From Flavobacteriales bacterium UBA2426 (GTDB lineage: Bacteria; Bacteroidota; Bacteroidia; Flavobacteriales_F; PHOS-HE28), in NCBI GenBank assembly GCA_002342985.1, contig DDRC01000091.1:1273-6574 (forward strand): 5,302 nucleotides of DNA, read 5' to 3'. Below are positions 1 to 5,302 of the stretch, piece by piece. The first letter of the stretch is position 1; the number at the start of each line of letters is the position of its first letter. Made by a program: the position numbers and the translations under genes. The notes under the pieces are model-generated. The model searched no databases, was not told where the DNA came from, and saw only the letters and a list, made by a program, of their open reading frames with translations.

Positions 1-904
1 TGTCGCGGTGGGGTGCGAGACGGACAAGAATCGTTGTGTCCAGTACCGGACGATTGGACAAAGAAGCCTGCGCCCTAATTGGAGCACGATGTGCCGCTCG
101 GTCCTCTGGAAACATGATTGCGGGAGTCAACGGTGAGACATGCACTGGGGTCTCGAACACGTTCAGTCCATTCTTGATCTGATGCTTGGTGGGCGCTACC
201 CCAGTAAGGCGCACTTCGAGTTCAGTAGGTTCGCCGAAGTGCATCACGGTGAATTGCGCAGGCTGCATTGGAAGCTTTGAGTCGCGATACACGAACGGCA
301 ATACGTCCACCTCCACCTTCTCCTCGAAGGTGTACCGGAAGGTCATGAACCAGTCCGGGCTGTTCTGGGCATGGCCCACCACCTTCAGCCGCAGCGGCTT
401 GCCGGGCGTTATGTACTTCCGGGGAACGCGTAAATGCGCAAAGCCGTGTGCATCGCCGTGTCGGTCAGCCTTCGAGAATTCGAACACCAGCGCCACTCCG
501 TCCACCGTGTCCACCTGCCAGCTTTGCGGCTGGGTTGAATGGTGCGTAGTGAACGTGAGCACCTTTTCATCTCCAATGAAAAGATCGAAGTTCCGATTAC
601 CGCCACTGGTGGTGCTGTTGTGCGCGGCGATCCAGCTGAAGTAGTAGTAGGGGATGTTCTCGTCCTGTGGATAGAAGGGCACAGCGGCGGTTTCCCATGC
701 GATCGCCTTCGTCCCATCCGTGCAGCGAGTCAGCAAGGCCGTGGTCGCATGCTCGGGGTACACGCTGAAGTAGGAGAGGACCTCGCCTTCGATGTCCTTC
801 GCGTAGCCGTTGATCACCTGCTGCTTGCCGAAGACGGGCAGGTCGACCTGGGCATGCGTGCCCATGATCAGCAGCAGTGCTGCAAGAAGCGCGGGGAGCC
901 TCAC
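1..904 (-). CDS. Exported GH38 (alpha-mannosidase)-like protein, N-terminal part only
   Basis: The frame is open from a GTG at 904-902 to the window edge, 301 codons without a stop, so the 3' end is missing. The first residues (MRLPALLAALLLIMGTHA, then QVDLP) form a clear signal peptide with likely cleavage after Ala18, so the product is exported. The GTG start is chosen because it gives this complete signal peptide and no better in-frame start precedes it; the ribosome site is weak. The mature part is rich in aromatic beta-strand segments, for example PYYYFSWIAA, NFDLFIGDEKVLTF, PGKPLRLKVVGHAQ and DWFMTFRYTFEEKVEV. From memory this pattern matches the beta-sandwich region before the catalytic domain of large Bacteroidota GH38 alpha-mannosidase-like proteins. 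The catalytic residues would lie beyond base 1, so activity cannot be judged. It starts 19 bp after the upstream barrel gene ends, suggesting one transcript. The signal peptide is firm; the GH38 assignment is moderate. Confidence 0.72.
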   Translation of the reverse strand, partial: MRLPALLAALLLIMGTHAQVDLPVFGKQQVINGYAKDIEGEVLSYFSVYPEHATTALLTRCTDGTKAIAWETAAVPFYPQDENIPYYYFSWIAAHNSTTSGGNRNFDLFIGDEKVLTFTTHHSTQPQSWQVDTVDGVALVFEFSKADRHGDAHGFAHLRVPRKYITPGKPLRLKVVGHAQNSPDWFMTFRYTFEEKVEVDVLPFVYRDSKLPMQPAQFTVMHFGEPTELEVRLTGVAPTKHQIKNGLNVFETPVHVSPLTPAIMFPEDRAAHRAPIRAQASLSNRPVLDTTILVRLAPHRD

Positions 905-923
905 TCCACCAAGGTAAGCGGGC

Positions 924-1894
924 TCAGAACGCGAAGCGCAGGCCCACGTTGGCCACCAAGGCCCGGGTCAGCCCGTCCGGCCGCACTTCCCGCACCACCG
1001 AAGGCGCACCTGCCGATGCCTCCAGCCACCAGGAGGAGCTCAGCTTGTAGCGGAGGTCGGCGGTGAGGTTGAGCGTGAGGCCTTCGGATCCCTCGATCGC
1101 GATCCGTTCGCTTCTGTCGAAGGTGAGCGGCCGCTCCCGCGTATCCTGGCCCAGGTGCATGATGGCCAGGATGCCCGGCTGGATGGTGAGCTTGCCGATG
1201 GGGATCGCATAGAGCAGCCGGGCCACCGCGTCGTCCGCGCGCTCCAGGCCGGCGCTTTCGAAGTAGGCGCGGCCAACGGCGTTATCCAGCCAGTTGAGAT
1301 GGAGGTAGTCGTTCTTGTTCTCCTGCACCAGCACATGCTGCCAGGCCAGGGCGCCGGTCCACCGCTTGTGGCGGTAGTTCACGCCAACGAGCAGGTCGGT
1401 GGTGCCCAAACTGGTCTGGTAGGGCATGGGCAGGCTTCGCGTGGTCATTGCAGTGGACGTGCCCTCCAAGGGGTCGTCCGCGTTGCCGGAGTTCAGCTTC
1501 ACGCCCACCATCGCGTCCAGCCGCCTCTGGTCCTCCTTGATGAATGCGTAGGACGTGGTGAGCACGGGGTCGCCCACGCCGCTGTTGCTGCCGAGGTCGC
1601 CCTCGATGCTCATGTACGGCACGCGCAACTGCACCCCCAGCGATCGGTGATGCCGAATCCGACCTCCGGGATCACCTGCAGCACCGTGGTCGATCGCTCG
1701 CCGATGGCATAGCTGAACGTCATCCGGGCATAGTGACGGGGCTCTTTCTCGGTGCTGGTGGAGTCGGTCAGCACGGGGATCTCGCCGATCGGTCCGGCCG
1801 TGCAAACGCCGGCATCGCTGCAGCCTTGGGCGATGGCATGCTGCGCGATGAGCACCAAACCACAGACAAGAAGGGAAGAGGGCATCTGCCGCAT
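924..1894 (-). CDS. Predicted outer-membrane beta-barrel protein, frameshifted
   Basis: Two overlapping reading frames join into one protein of about 323 residues if a single base is restored. The first frame (ATG at 1894) gives a signal peptide ending HAIA/QG, then GCSDAGVCT with Cys25 and Cys31, a start I associate with Bacteroidota outer-membrane proteins. It runs to GITDRW (Trp86). The second frame continues with GVQLRVPYMSIEG and ends VANVGLRFAF, a C-terminal aromatic residue typical of barrel proteins recognised by the BAM complex. The break lies in five Cs at 1634-1638 (five Gs on the coding strand); six would restore the frame exactly. Alternating polar/hydrophobic strands with many Tyr, Trp and Arg fit a barrel. 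The substrate is unknown; a MetA/phenol-degradation-type or transporter-like barrel is possible. ATG 1885 is an alternative start. Sequencing error and true pseudogene cannot be told apart here. Confidence 0.75.
1634..1638 (-). other. Frameshift site in a C5/G5 homopolymer
   Basis: The upstream barrel frame reads GAT CGC TGG here and then leaves the conserved-looking reading. The downstream frame resumes with GTG CAG TTG CGC. Reading six Gs instead of five gives DRWGVQLRVPYM with no loss. The -1 shift is therefore located to this run. Confidence 0.8.
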
Positions 1895-1969
1895 CGGGAA
1901 AAGTAACGGGGCCTTATCCCGCGTAGTATCCGCTGATCGTTCTCCAGCCTCCTTTCCTGACACCTGGGC

Positions 1970-2722
1970 TCAGCGCGTCAGATACCCACCGTCCACCGCG
2001 TAGTAGCTGCCGGTGACGAAGCTGGCCTTGTCGCTCGCGAGCCAGAGCACCAGTTCGGCCACCTCCTCGGCACGACCCAAGCGGCCGATGGGATGGAGCG
2101 CCGCGATCCCGGTGAGCTGCTCCTCGGTCAGGTGCTTTTCCAGCATCGGCGTTCGGATGAAGCCCGGTCCCACGCTGTTCACCCGGATGCCTTGGGCGGC
2201 GTATTCCATGGCGGCGTTCTTGGTGAGGCCCACCACGGCATGCTTGGCGGCCACGTAGGCACTGCTGTAGGCAAAGCCCACCTGGCCCAGGATGGAGCTC
2301 ATGTTGATGATGCTGCCGCCACCGGTCTTCAGCATGGCCGGGATCTGGTACCGCATGCCGTAGAACACGCCGTTCAGGTTCACCCCGATCACCTGTTCCC
2401 AGCCGTCAAGCGGATATTCCCCGGTGGGTGCGGCCGGACCGCCGATGCCCGCGTTGTTCACCGCGATGTCCAAGCGGCCATAGGCTTGCAGGGCAATCGC
2501 CACCTGGTGCTCGTTGTCCATGGCACGGCTCACGTCGCTGCGCACCACGGTGCCTTCGCCGCCTAGTTCTTGCACGGCTTTGAGTACACGGTCGGCGTCC
2601 TCGCCCACGATGTCGCTCAGCACCACCTTGGCGCCTTCCCGCGCAAAGGCCATCACACAGGCTTCGCCGATGCCCGATCCGGCCCCGGTCACCAGGGCCA
2701 CCTTGTTCTTCATTGTGCTCAT
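1970..2722 (-). CDS. Short-chain dehydrogenase/reductase (classical SDR family)
   Basis: The product has 250 residues from the ATG at 2722, the usual size for a classical SDR, and is probably a cytoplasmic tetramer or dimer. Numbered from that ATG, the Rossmann cofactor motif TGAGSGIG is at 12-19. Asp37 at the end of the second strand favours NAD(H) over NADP(H). The NNAG motif is at 89-92. The catalytic set is Asn115, Ser143, Tyr156 and Lys160 (YVAAK), all present. PGFIRTPM near 186-193 and the C-terminal VTGSYYAVDGGYLTR are also typical. The oxidised or reduced substrate cannot be read from sequence; this subgroup is often annotated as a glucose 1-dehydrogenase or 3-oxoacyl-ACP reductase homologue. 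ATG 2713 (MKNKVALVTG) is an equally reasonable start. A one-mismatch -7-like element, TACCTTGG, lies at 2777-2770. The barrel gene begins 75 bp after the stop, so co-transcription is possible but not shown. Confidence 0.95.
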   Translation of the reverse strand: MSTMKNKVALVTGAGSGIGEACVMAFAREGAKVVLSDIVGEDADRVLKAVQELGGEGTVVRSDVSRAMDNEHQVAIALQAYGRLDIAVNNAGIGGPAAPTGEYPLDGWEQVIGVNLNGVFYGMRYQIPAMLKTGGGSIINMSSILGQVGFAYSSAYVAAKHAVVGLTKNAAMEYAAQGIRVNSVGPGFIRTPMLEKHLTEEQLTGIAALHPIGRLGRAEEVAELVLWLASDKASFVTGSYYAVDGGYLTR

Positions 2723-2799
2723 CAATATGGGTTTATTCGGTCGTTAGCAATCTGTTCGTGAATGTGCATCCAAGGTATCGACCAGCATAGGCGGGCTTC

Positions 2800-2811
2800 T
2801 GACGATCGTCA
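2800..2811. promoter_or_regulatory. Perfect 12-bp palindrome, possible operator
   Basis: TGACGATCGTCA is its own reverse complement. It lies 20 bp upstream of the aminotransferase -7 element, overlapping or just upstream of where a -33 element would be. That is a natural place for a dimeric regulator to bind, but no regulator gene is in view and a chance palindrome is possible. Confidence 0.3.
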
Positions 2812-2831
2812 CCCTGGCGCGGTCCGGGCTG

Positions 2832-2839
2832 TACTTTTG
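2832..2839 (+). promoter_or_regulatory. Bacteroidota-type -7 promoter element for the aminotransferase
   Basis: TACTTTTG matches the TAnnTTTG consensus of the Bacteroidota housekeeping sigma factor exactly. It ends 22 bp before the ATG at 2862, implying a short leader. No clear TTG -33 element is seen at the expected distance. The leader (CCTTTAACACAACCGCAT) is A/C-rich and lacks a Shine-Dalgarno sequence, as is common in this phylum. Confidence 0.7.
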
Positions 2840-2861
2840 TGGTCCTTTAACACAACCGCAT

Positions 2862-4067
2862 ATGCCCGGCACGGAGCTTTTCGGCGAAGAGGAACGCAAG
2901 GAGGTGATGGACGTCCTGAACACCGGCGTCCTGTTCCGCTACAACCACGACGCCCAGCGCAAGGGCATCTGGAAGGCGAAGGAGTTCGAGGCCGAGATCG
3001 CGAAGTTCACCGGGGCGAAGCACGCCCTGGCGGTGAGCAGCGGCAGCACGGCGGTGAGCAGCATGCTCGCGGCCTGCGGCGTGGGCTATGGCGATCATGT
3101 GATTGTGCCGCCCTTCACCTTCGTGGCCACCATCGAGGCGGTGCTGCTCGCCGGCGCCATCCCCGTGTTCGCCGAGATCGACGAGACCCTCTGCCTCAGC
3201 GCCGAGGGCATCCGCAACGCGTGCACGTCGAAGACCAAGGCCGTGCTGCTGGTGCACATGTGCGGGGCCGCGGCCGACATCGACGGCATCCTCGCCGTGT
3301 GCAAGGAGAAGAACATCATGCTCATCGAGGACACCGCCCAGGCGCTCGGCGCCACCTACAAGGGCACCCACCTCGGCCTCTTCGGCAAAATGGGCAGCTT
3401 CAGCTTCGATTTCTTCAAGATCGCCACCTGCGGCGAGGGCGGCGTGATCATCAGCAACGACGAGCAGCTGCTGAAGACCGCCGAGTACATGAGCGACCAC
3501 GGCCACAACCACGAGGGCGAGAACCGCGGCATGGAGAAGCACCCCATCATGGGCACCAACTTCCGCATCGGCGAGATCAACGCGGCAATCGGTCTGGCGC
3601 AGAGCCGCAAGCTGCCGAAGATGGTCGCGAAGCAGCGTGCGCACAAGGCCATCATCCAGGAACGCCTCGGCAAGATCCCCGGCCTGGCCTTCCGCAAGCA
3701 GTGCGACGATGCCGGTGACAGCGCCACTTTCTTCCACCTGCTTCTTCCCAGCGCCGACGCGGCCTTCGCGCTGCACAAGGAGCTGGGTGCGCAGGGCATC
3801 GGCACCATGTACTGGTTCAACAACATGTACCACTACATCAAGCAGTGGGACCACATCAAGCACCTGCGCATGCCCTACAGGCTGGTGGCGCACGAGCTCG
3901 GCCTGCCGCAGGACCTCAACACGATGACCTTCTCGAAGAGCGATGCGGTGATCAGCCGCTTGGTGAGCTTCAACATCCGTGTGACGTGGACGGAGGAGGA
4001 ACTCGATGGGTTCCTTATCAAGGTGGAGGAGGCGGTGAAGAGGGTGATGGACGGGATGGTGGTGTGA
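2862..4067 (+). CDS. DegT/DnrJ/EryC1/StrS-family PLP sugar aminotransferase, KdnA-like
   Basis: The product is 401 residues, full length for the DegT/EryC1 family of PLP-dependent nucleotide- or keto-sugar aminotransferases (cytoplasmic, fold type I). Visible motifs in order: SSGST (59-63, cofactor phosphate), PPFTFVA (83-89), VHMCG (131-135), EDTAQA (156-161, Asp157 at the PLP ring nitrogen), SFDFFK with Lys186 as the Schiff-base lysine, CGEGG (190-194), SDHGHNH (211-217) and HPIMGTNFRIGE (227-238). The start PGTELFG, the FRYN at 25-28, EIDETLCLS near 105-113 and the SDHGH/HPIMG blocks agree, from memory, with Shewanella KdnA. KdnA converts 8-keto-Kdo to 8-amino-3,8-dideoxy-manno-octulosonate, using glutamate as amino donor, for lipopolysaccharide. 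Its partner KdnB is not in the window, so the exact substrate is inferred. The gene has its own promoter and third codon positions almost all G or C. Confidence 0.95.
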   Translation: MPGTELFGEEERKEVMDVLNTGVLFRYNHDAQRKGIWKAKEFEAEIAKFTGAKHALAVSSGSTAVSSMLAACGVGYGDHVIVPPFTFVATIEAVLLAGAIPVFAEIDETLCLSAEGIRNACTSKTKAVLLVHMCGAAADIDGILAVCKEKNIMLIEDTAQALGATYKGTHLGLFGKMGSFSFDFFKIATCGEGGVIISNDEQLLKTAEYMSDHGHNHEGENRGMEKHPIMGTNFRIGEINAAIGLAQSRKLPKMVAKQRAHKAIIQERLGKIPGLAFRKQCDDAGDSATFFHLLLPSADAAFALHKELGAQGIGTMYWFNNMYHYIKQWDHIKHLRMPYRLVAHELGLPQDLNTMTFSKSDAVISRLVSFNIRVTWTEEELDGFLIKVEEAVKRVMDGMVV

Positions 4068-4079
4068 ACCCTGACGCAT

Positions 4080-5225
4080 TCAGCGCGCCATGAGCTCCGT
4101 GGCACGTCGTGCCACACGGATGCCGATGGCCACGCCCATGCCGCCCATTCTGACGGCCACCGTCAGGCGGGGATGTAACTTCTGAACAATGGGCCGCTTC
4201 GTTTCTCCTACGCCCATAATGCCGCTCCACCAGCGTTCCGGTTCGGCGTGCAGGCCGGGCGCAATCATTTCGTCGAGCAGGCTGAGCAGTTTTTCCCGAA
4301 TGAGCGAGGTAGTGCCGAAGTGATCGGTCATTTCACCCCGGAGGTCCAAATGCCGCCCTCCGCCGAGCAAAATGCGATCTGGCCCTACGTTTCTGAAATA
4401 ATAGTAACCCCGGTCATAGTGAAAGGCGCCGCGCATGGACAAACCGGCAATGGGCTTTGTAACGAGCACCTGATTGCGGGCGGGCTGCACGTCCAACTCC
4501 GGCAACAAACGTTGGGCAAACCCATTGACCGTCACCACCAAAGAAGGTACGCGCATATCCCAGCCGGCGCTGGTTTTGAGCACAACGGCATCTGATTCGG
4601 GGTGGATGGATTCTATGTTGATACCGTTGAGCAACAGCACATTGTGTTGCTGTGCCAGCCGCATCCAGGCCGCCATCATACTGCCGGTATGAATCTGACC
4701 TTCCAACGAATTCCAGATCAGGTGCGGCACGTCGTTGAACCCGAAAGACCGGGCCTTTTCTTCCGAAACAATCTGGTAAGTATCGGCCTTTCCGGTGATG
4801 CTCTGCATTTTTTGATTAAACATGCTGAGGTGGTCGGCGCACTCCTGAAAAGTGCTGGTTTCGGAGGCTCTGAAAATCTCGTACCCGCCCAGCGGCTCAT
4901 ACGCCAGCGCCGCGTCGCCGATGCGTTCCCGCAGGCGCAGCAGTCCTTTCCAGCGCATTTCCACCAATTGCCATACCTCCTCTTCCGACCTCAGCCGGAG
5001 ATCGTCCAAGAGTTCGGTCATACTGCCGAAGCAGGCAAAGCCGGCATTGCGCGTACTGGCGCCGAGGGGCAGCGCGCCCCGTTCTATGAGGGCCACGTTC
5101 AGCGAAGGTTGCAGTTCTTTGAGGCGCACCGCAGTGCTCAAACCCACGATGCCGCTGCCGAGCACGGCAACGTCTATGGCGCGAAAAAAGGAGTCGTACT
5201 CCCAGTGACTGAGTTCGTATTGCAT
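4080..5225 (-). CDS. FAD-dependent oxidoreductase (DAO family)
   Basis: The product is 381 residues from the ATG at 5225. The N-terminal Rossmann motif VAVLGSGIVGLSTA carries GSGIVG at 23-28, with Glu48-Arg49 ending the second strand to hold the FAD ribose. ASTRNAGFACFGS (56-68) follows. YYYFRN (274-279), GGGRH (288-292), WWSGIMGVG (332-340) and GGMGVAIG (361-368) complete the C-terminal FAD/substrate half of the DAO fold. Relatives oxidise amines or D-/N-substituted amino acids (DadA, glycine oxidase, glutamylputrescine oxidase); the substrate here is unknown. No signal peptide or membrane segment is seen. ATG 5225 is preferred over the upstream GTG 5264 because an exact -7 promoter element lies between them and the longer start would fall in a tandem repeat. 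The stop is 12 bp from the convergent aminotransferase stop. Base composition is clearly less GC-rich than in the neighbouring genes, hinting at a different origin. Confidence 0.93.
   Translation of the reverse strand: MQYELSHWEYDSFFRAIDVAVLGSGIVGLSTAVRLKELQPSLNVALIERGALPLGASTRNAGFACFGSMTELLDDLRLRSEEEVWQLVEMRWKGLLRLRERIGDAALAYEPLGGYEIFRASETSTFQECADHLSMFNQKMQSITGKADTYQIVSEEKARSFGFNDVPHLIWNSLEGQIHTGSMMAAWMRLAQQHNVLLLNGINIESIHPESDAVVLKTSAGWDMRVPSLVVTVNGFAQRLLPELDVQPARNQVLVTKPIAGLSMRGAFHYDRGYYYFRNVGPDRILLGGGRHLDLRGEMTDHFGTTSLIREKLLSLLDEMIAPGLHAEPERWWSGIMGVGETKRPIVQKLHPRLTVAVRMGGMGVAIGIRVARRATELMAR
4099..4115. other. Stem-loop near the convergent gene ends
   Basis: GTGGCAC-GTC-GTGCCAC is a perfect 7-bp stem with a 3-base loop. 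It can extend by three pairs (4096-4098 with 4118-4120) across a 2-base bulge. It lies inside the 3' end of the oxidoreductase gene, 31 bp past the aminotransferase stop. No T-run follows on either strand, so it is not a standard intrinsic terminator, but it could stabilise the aminotransferase mRNA end or pause transcription. Confidence 0.3.
4150..4166. other. Second stem-loop near the convergent gene ends
   Basis: CTGACGG-CCA-CCGTCAG is again a perfect 7-bp stem with a 3-base loop, 51 bp from the first one. It also lies within the oxidoreductase coding sequence and has no adjacent T-run. It may be incidental to coding. Confidence 0.25.
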
Positions 5226-5246
5226 AATGAGAAAATATTTATCCTG

Positions 5247-5254
5247 CAAATATA
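5247..5254 (-). promoter_or_regulatory. Bacteroidota-type -7 promoter element for the oxidoreductase
   Basis: On the minus strand TATATTTG matches TAnnTTTG exactly and ends 21 bp before the ATG at 5225. This is nearly the same spacing as for the aminotransferase promoter (22 bp). The leader is AT-rich (GATAAATATTTTCTCATT), without a Shine-Dalgarno sequence. The -33 position falls in the tandem repeat and shows no TTG. Confidence 0.7.
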
Positions 5255-5258
5255 AGTC

Positions 5259-5302
5259 ACTCACCCCTCACGCACTCACCCCTCACATACTCACCCCTCA
5301 CA
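5259..5302. repeat. 15-bp tandem repeat, cut by the window edge
   Basis: Three units are visible: ACTCACCCCTCACGC (5259-5273), ACTCACCCCTCACAT (5274-5288) and ACTCACCCCTCACA (5289-5302, cut). Only the last two bases of the unit vary. Each unit itself contains CTCAC twice. The array starts 4 bp upstream of the oxidoreductase -7 element and probably continues outside the window. It is a minisatellite-like intergenic array with no coding role seen. Confidence 0.9.

Larger units (their letters stand above)
2723..2861. other. Divergent intergenic region
   Basis: These 139 bp separate the minus-strand dehydrogenase from the plus-strand aminotransferase. They hold a strong plus-strand -7 element (2832-2839), a perfect 12-bp palindrome (2800-2811) and only a weak minus-strand promoter candidate. 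I see no small ORF or RNA gene with support. Confidence 0.7.

Noticed and set aside
186..644. Plus-strand reading frame opposite the exported hydrolase
   Set aside because: The minus-strand frame has a signal peptide and beta-strand-rich sequence over its whole length; this frame is Ser/Cys-rich without recognisable features.
1898..1905. TACTTTTC on the minus strand as a -7 element for the barrel gene
   Set aside because: It lacks the final G, has no -33 partner and lies only 3 bp from ATG 1894, so transcription would start at or past that codon.
1948..1955. Strong Shine-Dalgarno-like AAAGGAGG on the minus strand
   Set aside because: No start codon lies at a usable distance downstream, and Bacteroidota rarely depend on such sites; taken as chance.
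1895..1963. Upstream GTG start (1963) for the barrel protein
   Set aside because: It would add 23 polar residues before an otherwise perfect signal peptide, so ATG 1894 or 1885 is preferred.
2762..3718. Long plus-strand reading frame (318 codons) overlapping the aminotransferase start
   Set aside because: It is an off-frame shadow of the GC-rich aminotransferase gene: Arg/Gly/His-rich, low complexity and with no family motifs.
2847..4079. Long minus-strand reading frame (410 codons) opposite the aminotransferase
   Set aside because: It is antisense to a gene with strong PLP-enzyme motifs. Its His/Ala/Val/Leu-rich composition is the usual artefact of high GC3 on the other strand.
5226..5264. 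GTG 5264 as the oxidoreductase start
   Set aside because: The added 13 residues would be encoded by the tandem repeat and the -7 promoter element; family proteins begin near the MQYELSHWE segment.
1..5302. Search for tRNA, rRNA, CRISPR array, insertion sequence, or a toxin or defence module
   Set aside because: No tRNA-like cloverleaf, spaced direct repeats, transposase motifs or terminal inverted repeats were seen by eye, and all five genes belong to metabolic or envelope families.

Overview
The window looks like chromosomal DNA of a GC-rich member of the Bacteroidota, plausibly a high-GC Flavobacteriales-type lineage. Three things suggest this. Two genes are preceded by an exact match to the Bacteroidota -7 promoter element TAnnTTTG (2832-2839 on +, 5247-5254 on -). 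The start codons lack good Shine-Dalgarno sequences. The protein families (a secreted GH38-type hydrolase, a GCSDAG-type outer-membrane barrel, a KdnA-like aminotransferase) are familiar from that phylum. The taxonomic call is inference from the sequence alone.

Layout. Positions 1-2722 hold three minus-strand genes read right to left: an NAD(P)-dependent short-chain dehydrogenase (2722-1970); a predicted outer-membrane beta-barrel protein (1894-924) whose frame is broken by one missing base in a run of five Cs at 1634-1638; and the N-terminal 301 codons of an exported protein (904 to beyond base 1) resembling the N-terminal accessory region of Bacteroidota GH38 alpha-mannosidase-like enzymes. 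The last two are 19 bp apart and probably co-transcribed. The dehydrogenase lies 75 bp upstream of the barrel gene and may or may not share the transcript.

A 139-bp divergent intergenic region (2723-2861) holds a clear promoter element and a perfect 12-bp palindrome. It is followed on the plus strand by a full-length PLP-dependent sugar aminotransferase (2862-4067). Its motifs closely follow KdnA, the enzyme that makes 8-amino-Kdo for lipopolysaccharide in Shewanella. It is the most functionally suggestive gene here.

A convergent minus-strand gene for a DAO-family FAD-dependent oxidoreductase (5225-4080) ends 12 bp from the aminotransferase. Its base composition is visibly less GC-rich than the rest. 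It has its own promoter element, and just upstream of that a 15-bp tandem repeat runs off the window edge.

The genes do not form one obvious pathway. Cell-envelope and glycan work (outer-membrane barrel, exported hydrolase, Kdo-type sugar aminotransferase) is a loose common theme. I found no RNA genes, CRISPR arrays, insertion sequences or convincing new defence or mobile system.
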